In this document: positions 7,380-16,313 of the stretch, one piece after another
Position numbering within the stretch: the first letter of the stretch is position 1
How the letters are laid out: each line of letters starts with the position of its first letter
Notes under the pieces: model-generated
Told to the model about the DNA's origin: nothing
The model's database searches: none
Seen by the model: only the letters and a program-made list of their open reading frames with translations
Source of the DNA: Rhodocyclus purpureus
GTDB taxonomy: Bacteria; Pseudomonadota; Gammaproteobacteria; Burkholderiales; Rhodocyclaceae
Assembly (NCBI RefSeq): GCF_016653115.1
Contig: NZ_NHRX01000010.1
Coordinates: forward strand, 1 to 64,000
Reading direction: 5' to 3'
DNA: 64,000 bases
Program-made: the position numbers and the translations under genes

Positions 7380-10154
7380 TCAGAGCTGCTTCTGCAAGCT
7401 GCTCACTTCGGCCTGCCCGCCGAACTTGTCGCCGAGCTTGGCCAGCGCGTCGAGTTCCTTCTTCGCTTCGGCCTTCTTGCCGGCGCCGATCAGGGTCTTG
7501 GCGAGGTTCAGCTGAATCGACGCGGCCTCAGGCGCGAGCGAGAGCGCCTGGCGCAGGAGTTCGATTGCCTTTGCCGATTCGCCCTTCTGCGCGAGCAGTA
7601 CGGCGAGGGTGTCCATGAAGGCGGGCTGGTTGGGCGCGAGCTGGTTGGCCTTTTCAGCATATTCGATCGCCTTCGCCTCCTTCATCTGTCCGCTCACCCA
7701 GGCGAGGTTGTTGAGCAGCAAGGCATTGTTCGGCTGGATGGCGAGCGCCGCGCGATAGTGTTGCGCAGCCAGTGCGTAATCCTTGCGCGCGATGGCGAGG
7801 TCGCCTTGGTGCGCGCGCAGCGCGACATCCTTCGGTTGCTCCTTGCGCCAGGTCGCGGCCATCTTCTCGGCTTCAGCCGCATTGCCGGAAGCGATCAGCG
7901 ACGAGTAGAGCTTGATCGCGAGTTCGGGTACCAGCGTCAGCTTGAGCGCGCTGCGGTAGGAAGCGATGGCTTCCGGCCACTGCTTCGCGGCAGCGTGGAT
8001 GTCGCCTTCGAGCGCGAAACCGACAGCTTCCTTCGGTCGTTGTTTCTGCACCTCGCGGGCGACGACTAGCGCTTGCTCGGGCTTCTTCGCCTCCAGCGCC
8101 AGCAGGATCAATCCACGCTGGGCTTCGAGCAGGTCCGGCTTGATCGCCAGCGCCGCCTGCAGGCTCTTGCCGGCTTCGTCAGGATTCTTGCCTGCCAGGT
8201 GAATGTCGGCCATGCGCATTTGCGCCAGCGGCGAAGCCGGTTGCAGCGCGGCGAGTTTGCCGTAAGTGACGAGCGCCTGGTTGGTGTCGCCGGCAATCTG
8301 CTGCGTGCGCCCGAGTGCGTCGAGGATCTCGGGACTGTCGGGAATGGCCGCAGCGGCTTCGCTGGCCGCGGTGAGTGCCTTCTTGTTTTCCTTCCGGCTC
8401 AGGTAGTACTGGACGAGGCTCAGTCGCGCGCCGACGTCACTGCCGTTGGCGGTGATCGCCTTGTCGATCAATCCGGCGACCTCTGCCGTCGTGCCACCGC
8501 CGCTGGCCTTCAGTTCGGCGAGTGCGAGCAGCGCCCGGACATTCCTGGGATCGGCGGCGAGCACCGACTCGAAACGCTTGCGTGCATCCTCAGGCTTCTT
8601 GTCGCGCAGGTCGAGCGCGGCGAGGCTCGCGGCCGCCGGGAAGAAGGTCGGCTTGAGCGCAAGCGCCTTGGCGAAGCTCTGCCTGGCAGCGGGGATGTCC
8701 TGCTTGGCGAGCAGCGCGAGTCCGCGCAGATTGTGGGTGGCGGGATTGTCGGGGTCCTTCTTTTCCAGGCTGGCGATCGCCTTCAGCGCTTTGTCCGGCT
8801 GCTTGCTGCGCAGGTAGGTGCTGATCAGGACCAGGTCGGCGATGGTGCCCTTGTCGGAGAGCGCAATCTGCTGCAATTCCTCGAGCGCCGCACCGCTGTT
8901 GCCTTGTGCCATGTGGGCGATCGACAGCGCGGTCTTCTTGCGCGCGTCTTCAGGTTCGAGCTTGCTCGCCCTGGCAAAGTAGTCGGCGGCCTTGTCGGCA
9001 TCGCCGTTCTGCAGGTATGTCTCGCCGGCCAGCGTCAGGAAGGCGGAATCCTTGCCGATCAGCTCGCGAACGGGCTCCAGCGTGGCCAGCGCCTTGGCCG
9101 GTTGCCCGGTGCGCAGATAGCTGGCGATCAGCAGTTTACGCGCCAGCACGAGTCCCGGCTGCTGCTTCAGGGCCTGGCTGAGGTAAGTCTCGGCCTGCGC
9201 GTACGAACGCAACTGGAATTCGACCGCACCGGCCAACTGCAGCCCGTTCGTCGCATTCGGTGCGATCTTGAGCAGTTGCTGCGTCAGTTCGCGTGCTGCC
9301 TTGTAATCCTTGCGCTGATAGTTAGCCTGCGCGTCGAAATAAATCGTCTGCGGATTGTTCGGCGCCAGCTTCTTCATGGCCTCGATCTGGGTGCTGGCTT
9401 GCTCGAGTTCCTGCCGCGCGAACAGGCTGCCGATGAGCGCCGAACGGGCGGGCAGGTAATCGGGCTTCACTTCGCTGGCCTTGCGGTACAAGGCCAGTGC
9501 GCCTTCCTGGTCGCCCTTGAAGGCGAGCAAGGATCCCTTGAGCAGCAGCGCTTCGTGGTCCTGCGCGTTCCTGGCCAGTACTTCGTCGACGATCGCCAGT
9601 GCCTCGTCGGGCTTCTGGCCGGCCGCCTTTCTCCGGGCGTCGGCCAGTTTCGCCGGCGCATAGTCGGGTTGCGCAGCGAGTGCTGCGTCGAGGGCTTGCT
9701 CCGCTTGCTCGCGCTGCCCCTGGAGCGCATAGGCGACGCTCAGCAGGGTCTTGAGTTTTGCCGACGGCTCGCCGCCGGGGAGCTCGGTCGTCGCGAATTC
9801 GTCGGTGAGCTTCTTCGCCTGGCCGCTGGCGATGAGCGCCTGGGCCAGCAGGGGGACGGCTTCTGCGTTCGGGTACTTGAGTTCGAGCGCCTTGCGCAAT
9901 TCGACCTCGGCACCGGCTACGTCGCCGCTGTCGAGCAGCGCCTTGCCGAGAAGGAAACGCGCTTCGGCGATCTTGGGGTCCTTCTGCAGTGCGTTCTTCA
10001 ACTGGATCACGGCCGACTTGTTGTCGTTCCTGGCCAGGAAGTCCTTGCTGGAGGCGAGCAGCGCGTCTGCGCTCTCGCCTCCGCAGGCGCCGAGCAAGGC
10101 GGCGGTCAACAGCATGCCGAGGCTTGCAGCAAGGCTCGAAGCGGGCTTGTTCAT
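7380..10154 (-). CDS. prsT: PEP-CTERM system TPR-repeat lipoprotein PrsT
   Basis: A 924-residue lipoprotein: signal peptide with lipobox LLGACGG, then tetratricopeptide repeats across the whole length (for example AEARFLLGKALLDSGDVAGA). Size and architecture match the PEP-CTERM TPR lipoprotein family (TIGR02917) found next to prsK and prsR. It is thought to act in the envelope as a scaffold for exosortase-linked polysaccharide or protein export; the mechanism is not established. It lies 24 bases downstream of prsR in the same direction. Confidence 0.92.
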   Translation of the reverse strand: MNKPASSLAASLGMLLTAALLGACGGESADALLASSKDFLARNDNKSAVIQLKNALQKDPKIAEARFLLGKALLDSGDVAGAEVELRKALELKYPNAEAVPLLAQALIASGQAKKLTDEFATTELPGGEPSAKLKTLLSVAYALQGQREQAEQALDAALAAQPDYAPAKLADARRKAAGQKPDEALAIVDEVLARNAQDHEALLLKGSLLAFKGDQEGALALYRKASEVKPDYLPARSALIGSLFARQELEQASTQIEAMKKLAPNNPQTIYFDAQANYQRKDYKAARELTQQLLKIAPNATNGLQLAGAVEFQLRSYAQAETYLSQALKQQPGLVLARKLLIASYLRTGQPAKALATLEPVRELIGKDSAFLTLAGETYLQNGDADKAADYFARASKLEPEDARKKTALSIAHMAQGNSGAALEELQQIALSDKGTIADLVLISTYLRSKQPDKALKAIASLEKKDPDNPATHNLRGLALLAKQDIPAARQSFAKALALKPTFFPAAASLAALDLRDKKPEDARKRFESVLAADPRNVRALLALAELKASGGGTTAEVAGLIDKAITANGSDVGARLSLVQYYLSRKENKKALTAASEAAAAIPDSPEILDALGRTQQIAGDTNQALVTYGKLAALQPASPLAQMRMADIHLAGKNPDEAGKSLQAALAIKPDLLEAQRGLILLALEAKKPEQALVVAREVQKQRPKEAVGFALEGDIHAAAKQWPEAIASYRSALKLTLVPELAIKLYSSLIASGNAAEAEKMAATWRKEQPKDVALRAHQGDLAIARKDYALAAQHYRAALAIQPNNALLLNNLAWVSGQMKEAKAIEYAEKANQLAPNQPAFMDTLAVLLAQKGESAKAIELLRQALSLAPEAASIQLNLAKTLIGAGKKAEAKKELDALAKLGDKFGGQAEVSSLQKQL

Positions 10155-10178
10155 GGGATTCCTTTCTCGGTTTTGGCC

Positions 10179-11537
10179 TTACTTGATGCCCAGACGGTGC
10201 ATGAGGTCATACAGGGTCGGGCGGCTGATGCCGAGGATCTCGGCGGTGCGGAGCAGGTTGCCGTCGGTGCGACCGAGGGCGGTGACGATGGCCTTGCGTT
10301 CGGCGTCTTCGCGGATCCGGCGCAGGTCGATGAAGCCTCGATCGTTCTCTGCCACGCTGGCGATGTTCAGGTCGTCGCGGGAGATCTGCGTGCTTTCGGC
10401 CATGATGACCGCGCGTTTGATGCAGTTCTCGAGTTCACGGACGTTGCCGGGCCAGCTGTGCGACTCGATCGCGCGGATCGCCTCTTCGGTGATCGTCATC
10501 CCCGTCCTGTTCTGTTCGACACAGAAGCGGCGGACGAAGGCGTGGGCGAGCAGGGAGGGGTCGCCCTCACGGTCGCGCAGCGGCGGGATGTTGATCTCGA
10601 TCTCGGCGAGCCGATAGAAGAGGTCCTCGCGGAACTGGCCGGCCTTGATCAGGGCGGGCAGTTCCTGATGGGTGGCGCAGACGATGCGCACGTCGACGGG
10701 GATTTCGTGCCTGCCGCCGATGTGCTCGACGGTCCGCTCCTGCAGGAAGCGCAGCAGCTTGGCCTGCAGCGAATGCGGCAGGTCGCCGATCTCGTCGAGC
10801 AGCAGCGTGCCGCCGTTGGCGCTTTCGATCTTCCCCGGCGTCGTCTTGGCGGCGCCGGTGAAGGCGCCTTTTTCGTAGCCGAAGAGCTCGCTTTCGAGCA
10901 GGTTGTCGGGAATCGCAGCGCAGTTGATGGCGACAAAACGACCGTTCTTGCGCGGCGACGCCTCGTGCAGGCCGCGCGCGAGCACCTCCTTGCCGGTGCC
11001 GCTTTCGCCGAGCAGGAGGACGGTCGCGTTGCTCTGGGCGATCTTCTCGATCGTCCGGCACAGGCGCAGCATCTGCGGCGAGCGGGTCAGCAGTCCGGAC
11101 AGCGCGGCCGGGTGCTGGCTGGCACGCAGGCGCCGGTTTTCCTCCTGCAGGTCGTGCAGGCGGAACGCGCGCTCGATGGTCAGCAGCAAGAGCTCGGGTT
11201 CGAAGGGCTTGGCGAAGAAATCGTAGGCACCCAGTTCGATCGCGCGCAGCGCGTTGGTCCGATCGTTCTGTCCGGTAAGGACGATCACCTTGGTGTCCGG
11301 CGCGATCGACAGGAGCTGTTCGAGCAGGCGGAAGCCCTCGGACGCCGAATCGGGGTCAGGCGGGAGCCCCAGGTCCATGGTGACGACCGCGGGGTTGTGG
11401 CGGTGGATCTGCGCGAGCGCGCTTTCACGGTCGCCGGCGGTCAAGGCTTCGAAGCGGTCTAACGACCAGCGCATCTGCTTTTGCAGCGCCGGGTCATCCT
11501 CGACGATCAGCAGCGGACGAAGCTTCTCCGAGTTCAT
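10179..11537 (-). CDS. prsR: PEP-CTERM-box sigma-54 response regulator PrsR
   Basis: 452 residues. The receiver domain (1-125) has phospho-acceptor Asp55 in VVTMDLGLPP. The AAA+ sigma-54 activator domain has Walker A GESGTGKEVLA, GAFTGA for contacting sigma-54, and Walker B LLLDEIGDLP. The Fis-type helix-turn-helix is at the C-terminus (LGISRPTLYDLMHRLGIK). This is the regulator that activates RpoN-dependent promoters of PEP-CTERM substrate genes (TIGR02915). The start overlaps the prsK stop (ATGA), so kinase and regulator are coupled. Confidence 0.95.
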   Translation of the reverse strand: MNSEKLRPLLIVEDDPALQKQMRWSLDRFEALTAGDRESALAQIHRHNPAVVTMDLGLPPDPDSASEGFRLLEQLLSIAPDTKVIVLTGQNDRTNALRAIELGAYDFFAKPFEPELLLLTIERAFRLHDLQEENRRLRASQHPAALSGLLTRSPQMLRLCRTIEKIAQSNATVLLLGESGTGKEVLARGLHEASPRKNGRFVAINCAAIPDNLLESELFGYEKGAFTGAAKTTPGKIESANGGTLLLDEIGDLPHSLQAKLLRFLQERTVEHIGGRHEIPVDVRIVCATHQELPALIKAGQFREDLFYRLAEIEINIPPLRDREGDPSLLAHAFVRRFCVEQNRTGMTITEEAIRAIESHSWPGNVRELENCIKRAVIMAESTQISRDDLNIASVAENDRGFIDLRRIREDAERKAIVTALGRTDGNLLRTAEILGISRPTLYDLMHRLGIK

Positions 11538-13648
11538 GCAGCCTCCCTGGCAGCCGGCGCGGCTTCGCTGTGTAGCTCGTGGAGCGGCAGCATCAGGGTG
11601 ATGCGGGTGCCGCGATCGACTTCGCTGTCGACCAGAATTTCTCCTCCCAGCTCACGGACGTATTGCGCACTCTCGTAGGCGCCGATTCCCATCCCCGTGT
11701 TCTTCGTGCTCTGGAAAGGCTTGAAAAGTCTCTCACGAATAAAATCATTTGTCATGCCTTTTCCGCTGTCGCCGACTTCCAGCGCGGCGTGCTCGCCGCG
11801 CCTTGCCAGTGCTATCCAGACACTGCCCTCGGATGGCGTGGCATCGAGCGCGTTCTGCACCAGATGGCCGATGACGCGCTCCAGGCGATCGGCGTGGCCG
11901 ATGGCCGACAGCCGGTCGTGGACGGTCGTCGCCACCACCCGGCCCTGCTTCATCTTTGCCGAGCGGATGTGCTCGATGATCTCGGGCAGGAAGACGCCGC
12001 AGGCTCTTCCCGATGGCGTCGCCCCTTCGCGCAACTGCGCCATGAGTTGCCGCATGCGATCGACCGAGTTTTCCACGGTCATCAGCATGTCTTCCTGAAA
12101 CTCGGGATTGCCGCGGTGGCGCTCGGCATTCTTCAGCATCAGCGACAGCTGGGTCATGATGTTCTTGAGATCGTGCACGACGAAGGCCGACATCTTGTTG
12201 AAGGCGTCGAATTTCCTGGCCTCGAGCAGCGCCTCGGTGGCCTGCATCTTGGTCAGGAAGCCCGCTGCCTGGCAGCCTGCGGTGCGCAAGAGGTCGTTGA
12301 CTTCCCAATTGACGTCGATCGCCGTCCGCGAACTGGCGAGGATCACGAAGCCGGCCAGTTCCTTGCCGACCATCAGCGGAACGACCAGCCAGGCGTTGCT
12401 CATCTGCGACAGCCATTCCGGGACCTCGAAATCGCGGTAACGGCTGCGGTGCGAGCGATACTCTTCGAGATTGACAACCCAGCCGCTGTCCAGCAGGAAG
12501 CGGACGAGGCTGCCGTCGGCGCTTTCCTGCGCAGTGTTTTCCGGCATGTTCCAGCGGGCGGTCTGCGAGTAGTTCTCGTTGTTGAGGTCGCGCAACCACA
12601 ATACGCCGGCGGGGCTTTCGACCATGTTGGCCAGACCGCGGATGACGTGCTCGCCCATCGCCTGTGGAGAATCCTGTGCGGACAGAGTCTGTGTGAAGCG
12701 CAGCCACTCTTCACGATAATCGTAGCGATAGGTGAACAGGTGCTTGCCGATGATGACGCGCAGTTTGGCGCGCATCGAACCCGAAACGGCGAGCATGCCC
12801 AGGACCAGGATCGCGGCGCAGACGAGCGCCAACTGCAGGGCGCGCCCCCAGGAGCCACCGAAGTAGCGGACGTAATAGCCGACCCCGGCCATGAACAGCA
12901 GATAGAGGCCGGCGATGAGCAGGGTTGCCGAATGGAAAACCGCCTTCCGCGAGAGGCGGATCCTCGACGTCCAGTCGCGACTGCGCAGCGCGGCGACGGC
13001 AAGCAGCGGGACGCTCAGGGCATGGACCACGCCGCGAACGATCAGCGCGTCATCGTCGATCCGGCCGAACATCAGGGCATCGGCAAAGAGGTAGACATCG
13101 AAGGCGAACTGCGCGCCGAGACCGAGACAGAGCGGCTTGATGTGCCAGCGGGAATCCTCCCTCACCGTGCGCAACAGCTGTTCGATCAGCAGCAGCGCCA
13201 GCAGCGGCATCGCCAGGCGCTGAAACAGCGACGCGCGCCAGCCGAGTTCGGTGGCAAGGAGTCCCTGGGCGGTCGAGAATTGCAGGGCTACGCCGCCGAC
13301 GACCAGCAGTGTGCAGGCAACGGGTGCCCACAGCGCTTGCCGTGCCAGGAGCGCGCGCAGCTTGCCTTGCGGCACCAGCAGCAGGAGCAAGAAGGCGTAC
13401 CAGGCGGATTGCCGCAGCAGGTCGAGCAGCGCTGCCGCCGGCGCGAACAGCGGATCGAGCGCGGCCATGGCCATCGAGGTGAGCCCGCCCCAGAGTGCCG
13501 AGAGGACGACGGCGATCAGCAGCGCGACGGGACGGACTCCGCGCCGCCAGGCGCGGCCGAGGAAGAGCAGGTAGGCTGCGAGCAGTGCATAGGCCGCCGC
13601 GGCCAGCGCGTGGCTGGCGACTACCAGTGTTGCGGATTCGGAGAGCAT
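11534..13648 (-). CDS. prsK: PEP-CTERM system histidine kinase PrsK
   Basis: 704 residues. The N-terminal half is a series of hydrophobic membrane helices (about 10-290). A GAF-like sensor follows, then the dimerisation/phospho-acceptor region with His in FVVHDLKNIMTQLSLMLKNA, and a HATPase domain with NALDA, GDSGKGM and TGMGIGAYES. It matches the PEP-CTERM kinase family (TIGR02916) and pairs with PrsR. The signal sensed is unknown. It is the first gene of the prsK-prsR-prsT run, 51 bases after the sugar transferase. Confidence 0.94.
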   Translation of the reverse strand: MLSESATLVVASHALAAAAYALLAAYLLFLGRAWRRGVRPVALLIAVVLSALWGGLTSMAMAALDPLFAPAAALLDLLRQSAWYAFLLLLLVPQGKLRALLARQALWAPVACTLLVVGGVALQFSTAQGLLATELGWRASLFQRLAMPLLALLLIEQLLRTVREDSRWHIKPLCLGLGAQFAFDVYLFADALMFGRIDDDALIVRGVVHALSVPLLAVAALRSRDWTSRIRLSRKAVFHSATLLIAGLYLLFMAGVGYYVRYFGGSWGRALQLALVCAAILVLGMLAVSGSMRAKLRVIIGKHLFTYRYDYREEWLRFTQTLSAQDSPQAMGEHVIRGLANMVESPAGVLWLRDLNNENYSQTARWNMPENTAQESADGSLVRFLLDSGWVVNLEEYRSHRSRYRDFEVPEWLSQMSNAWLVVPLMVGKELAGFVILASSRTAIDVNWEVNDLLRTAGCQAAGFLTKMQATEALLEARKFDAFNKMSAFVVHDLKNIMTQLSLMLKNAERHRGNPEFQEDMLMTVENSVDRMRQLMAQLREGATPSGRACGVFLPEIIEHIRSAKMKQGRVVATTVHDRLSAIGHADRLERVIGHLVQNALDATPSEGSVWIALARRGEHAALEVGDSGKGMTNDFIRERLFKPFQSTKNTGMGIGAYESAQYVRELGGEILVDSEVDRGTRITLMLPLHELHSEAAPAAREAA

Positions 13649-13699
13649 GGTCCGGAAGGATGTGTTTTGGGCGAGGGCCTGCGATGATCGCGGTGACGC

Positions 13700-14773
13700 T
13701 TACTGGGCACCCTTGCCGGTGAGCACGACACCGATCGTCGCCACGAGGATCATCAGGTCGAGATACAGAGAATGGTTCTTGACGTAGAAGAGGTCGTACT
13801 GGAGCTTTTCCGCCGACTCCTCGACGCTCCCGCCGTAGTGGTGGCGAACCTGCGCCCAACCGGTGACGCCGGGCTTGACGCTGTGGCGGACCGCGTAGAA
13901 CGGAATTTCCCTGGTCAGCTGGTCGACGAAGAACGGACGCTCCGGACGCGGGCCGACCATGCTCATCTCGCCCTTGAGCACGCTGTAGAGTTGTGGCAGC
14001 TCGTCGATGCGCAGCTTGCGAATGATCCTGCCCACCCGGGTGACGCGCTCGTCGTGCGCTTTCGCCCAGACGGCCTGGCCTCCCTTCTCGGCGTCGCGAC
14101 GCATGCTGCGGAACTTGATGACGTCGAAGAGTCGTCCGTTGCGCCCGACCCGTTGCTGCCGGTAGAGGATCGGGAAACCGTCCTCGACGACGATGGCCAG
14201 CGCGGTAAGGAGCATGACCGGCCAGGCAAGGGCGAGCAGGATCGAGGCGCAAACGATGTCCGACAGCCGCTTGAGGGTGGAACGCAGGCGGCCCTGCCGG
14301 AAGCCGTCGCCGAAGATCAGCCACCCCGCGTAGAGCGACTCGAGTCGAATCTGGCCGAGATTCGCCTCGAAGTGGCTGGCCATGTCGAGCACGCGGATGC
14401 CCTGGAGTTTGCAGTCGAGCAGTTCGCGCAAGGGCATCGCGCCGCCGCGTCGTTCGGAGACCGCGACGATGATCTCGTCCACCTGCAGCGCCTTCGCCGT
14501 GTCGACGACCGACTGGTGGCGAGGGACGATCAGTTCGTGCGGGACCGCGACCTCGCTCTCGTTGGGGCTGAAGCAGAACCCGGCGATCTGCGTCGAAGGA
14601 CCGCAGCTCTCGAGCACCTGCTTGACGCGCAGCGCCTTGCTTCCCGTGCCGAAGACGAGTACGCGGCGCGTCTCCGTCGCCATCATCGTACGGTAGTCCG
14701 GGACCAGGCGGCCGAACACCTGGTTCAGCATCTCGACGAACCAGGACAGTCCATTGCTTGGTGCTTCCATCAT
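13700..14773 (-). CDS. Exosortase-associated undecaprenyl-phosphate sugar transferase (EpsB_2 type), short form
   Basis: 357 residues, matching the catalytic half of the TIGR03013 sugar transferases. It has a nucleotide-binding-like domain (RRVLVFGTGSKALRVKQVLE, about 33-155), one reentrant/membrane helix (IVCASILLALAWPVMLLTAL), and the phosphoglycosyltransferase motifs KFRSMRRDAEKG, DELPQLYSVLKGEMSMVG and KPGVTGWAQV. The family is usually about 450 residues with several N-terminal membrane helices. Here the first 30 residues are unrelated to those helices, so the membrane part is missing. The core could still work as a monotopic enzyme, loading the first sugar phosphate on the lipid carrier for exopolysaccharide. 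The start codon overlaps the stop of a small upstream frame. Confidence 0.85.
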   Translation of the reverse strand: MMEAPSNGLSWFVEMLNQVFGRLVPDYRTMMATETRRVLVFGTGSKALRVKQVLESCGPSTQIAGFCFSPNESEVAVPHELIVPRHQSVVDTAKALQVDEIIVAVSERRGGAMPLRELLDCKLQGIRVLDMASHFEANLGQIRLESLYAGWLIFGDGFRQGRLRSTLKRLSDIVCASILLALAWPVMLLTALAIVVEDGFPILYRQQRVGRNGRLFDVIKFRSMRRDAEKGGQAVWAKAHDERVTRVGRIIRKLRIDELPQLYSVLKGEMSMVGPRPERPFFVDQLTREIPFYAVRHSVKPGVTGWAQVRHHYGGSVEESAEKLQYDLFYVKNHSLYLDLMILVATIGVVLTGKGAQ

Positions 14774-14937
14774 GTGCCCTCGCTAGTGTCAAACGCGAGC
14801 TTGCGCATGAAGTGCGCGAGCTGCTGCATGGCATCGAAACGCTTCCGCTTTCCTGAACATGAGCATTCGGGAACACCTCGGTCGAGCAGGTGGCGACCAC
14901 CGGAAGCATGCATGAACTCGCCCATGGCATATGCCAT
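14770..14937 (-). CDS. Possible 55-aa protein coupled to the sugar transferase
   Basis: An open frame whose TGA overlaps the sugar transferase ATG (ATGA), an arrangement common for coupled genes. It encodes 55 residues ending MQQLAHFMRKLAFDTSEGT, with two Cys near the middle (ECSCSG). No ribosome-binding site is clear, and its ATG lies inside a 16-bp palindrome. I recognise no family. It could equally be leftover sequence from the event that removed the 5' part of the sugar transferase. Confidence 0.25.
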   Translation of the reverse strand: MAYAMGEFMHASGGRHLLDRGVPECSCSGKRKRFDAMQQLAHFMRKLAFDTSEGT

Positions 14938-15065
14938 GAGATTTTTGCATTGTAGGGGATCGACCCCGAATATGTAAGTCGATTGAGCAGCGGCGCGGCC
15001 GCTCTGCTGCAGCGCCGCCAGCCGCGCGAGCGCCGGCAGCGCTGCGCCCGCGTGCGCGCCTGGCC
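14774..15065. other. Gap between the sugar transferase and the PLP decarboxylase
   Basis: About 290 bases, locally less GC-rich than the flanks. It contains the small frame above, the 16-bp palindrome at 14923-14938, and a weak hairpin GGGG-ATCGA-CCCC at about 14957-14969. The membrane-helix coding part expected at the 5' end of the sugar transferase is not found here in any minus-strand frame I can recognise. Confidence 0.4.
14923..14938. promoter_or_regulatory. Perfect 16-bp palindrome
   Basis: CATGGCATATGCCATG is fully self-complementary, about 150 bases upstream of the sugar transferase start. It could be an operator for a dimeric regulator. It also holds two ATG codons of the small frame, so it could be coincidental. 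Confidence 0.3.
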
Positions 15066-16313
15066 TCAGAGCAGCAGTTCCAGCGCCTGCGGATGCCCGA
15101 GAAAGCCTTGCGGGCTGGCGCTGGCGCCGTAGGCGCCGGACTGGAAGATCACGAAGAGGTCGCCCGCTTGCGCCGCCGGCAGCAGCATGCGCTCTGCCAG
15201 CAGGTCGAGCGGCGTGCATAAGGGGCCGACCACCGAGACGAGCTCGCGGCTGCCGGCGTCCATGCGGTTGCCGATGGCGACCGGATAGTTCTTGCGGATC
15301 ACCTGGCCGAAATTGCCGGAGGCCGACAGGTGGTGATGCAGCCCGCCATCGACGATGAGATAGGTCTGGCCACGCGAGACCTTGCGCTCGATGACGCGGG
15401 CGACGTAGATCCCCGCCTCACCGACCAGGTAACGCCCGAGTTCGATGACCAGTTCGGCGCCGGGCATCTCGGCGGCGGCGCGAGCGGCCAGGCGCTGCAG
15501 GTTCTCGCCGATGGCGCAAAGATTGAGCCGCTCTTCGCCGGGAAAGTAGGGGATGCCGAAACCGCCGCCGAGATTGACTACGCGTAGCGGCGACGGGGCG
15601 TGCGCCGAGAGGCGCAGCGCCAGCTCGTAGGACTGCTGCTGCGCGGCGCAGATGGCTTCGGCGTTCAGGTTCTGCGCGCCGGCGAAGAGGTGAAAGCCTT
15701 CGAAGCGCAGGCCCGCGCAGCTGATCGCGGCGAGCAGTGCGGGCACCTGTTCGCTATCGACGCCGAACTGCTTCGGCCCGCCGCCCATCCTCATGCCCGA
15801 GCCCTTCAGTTCGAAGTCGGGGTTGATGCGCACGGCGACGCGCACCGGCAAGCACAGTTCCGCGCCGATGCGCGCGAGTTCGTCGACTTCGCGGAAGGAT
15901 TCGAGGTTGATCAGCACCCCGGCCGCGACGGCCTGGCGCAGTTCCGCCGTGCGCTTGCCCGGTCCGGCAAAGCTGATCGCGCGCGGGGCGGCGCCGGCGT
16001 CGAGCGCAGTCTTCAGTTCGCCCGCCGAGGCGACGTCGATGCCATCGACCAGACTCGCCATGAATCCGACCAGCGCCGGCATCGGGTTGGCCTTCATCGC
16101 GTAGTGCAGCTGCACCGACGCCGGCAGCACCGCGCGCAGTTCGGCGACCCGCGCGCGGATCAGCCCGCGCGAGTAGGCGTAGAACGGCGTGCTGCCGGCG
16201 CGCGCAGCGAGGCGATCGAGCGGCATGCCGCCGACCAGCAATTGGCCGTCGGCGACCGTGAATTGGTCCATCGCTGCATGCGCCGGCAGCGGGCGCGGCG
16301 CACTAGCCGACAT
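15066..16313 (-). CDS. PLP-dependent decarboxylase, exosortase A-associated
   Basis: 415 residues, type III-fold PLP enzyme related to diaminopimelate/ornithine decarboxylases. It has the PLP lysine in HYAMKANPMP, the glycine-rich phosphate loop NLGGGFGIPYFPGEE, and the C-terminal cysteine-containing region VGPLCTPLDLLAER. Its place beside the acyl-CoA ligase and acyl carrier protein matches family TIGR03099 of exosortase-A loci. It is thought to make a modified amine or amino acid for the polysaccharide or its acyl decoration; the substrate is unknown. It overlaps the acyl-CoA ligase gene by 11 bases. Confidence 0.9.
   Translation of the reverse strand: MSASAPRPLPAHAAMDQFTVADGQLLVGGMPLDRLAARAGSTPFYAYSRGLIRARVAELRAVLPASVQLHYAMKANPMPALVGFMASLVDGIDVASAGELKTALDAGAAPRAISFAGPGKRTAELRQAVAAGVLINLESFREVDELARIGAELCLPVRVAVRINPDFELKGSGMRMGGGPKQFGVDSEQVPALLAAISCAGLRFEGFHLFAGAQNLNAEAICAAQQQSYELALRLSAHAPSPLRVVNLGGGFGIPYFPGEERLNLCAIGENLQRLAARAAAEMPGAELVIELGRYLVGEAGIYVARVIERKVSRGQTYLIVDGGLHHHLSASGNFGQVIRKNYPVAIGNRMDAGSRELVSVVGPLCTPLDLLAERMLLPAAQAGDLFVIFQSGAYGASASPQGFLGHPQALELLL

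Noticed and set aside
8073-11462. Very long open frame antisense to prsT and prsR
   Set aside because: Its product is low-complexity Arg/Gly/Gln-rich with no domain, and the opposite strand carries well-recognised genes. It is an effect of high GC content.
11579-13687. 700-codon open frame antisense to prsK
   Set aside because: It mirrors the prsK gene, which has clear kinase motifs. No ribosome-binding site or known domain.
13050-14930. Long minus-strand frame across the prsK-sugar transferase junction
   Set aside because: It overlaps two recognised genes in another frame and has shadow composition.
14928-14952. Sigma-54-like TGCCAT ... TTGCA near the palindrome
   Set aside because: The spacing is one base too long and it points away from the genes it would have to serve.
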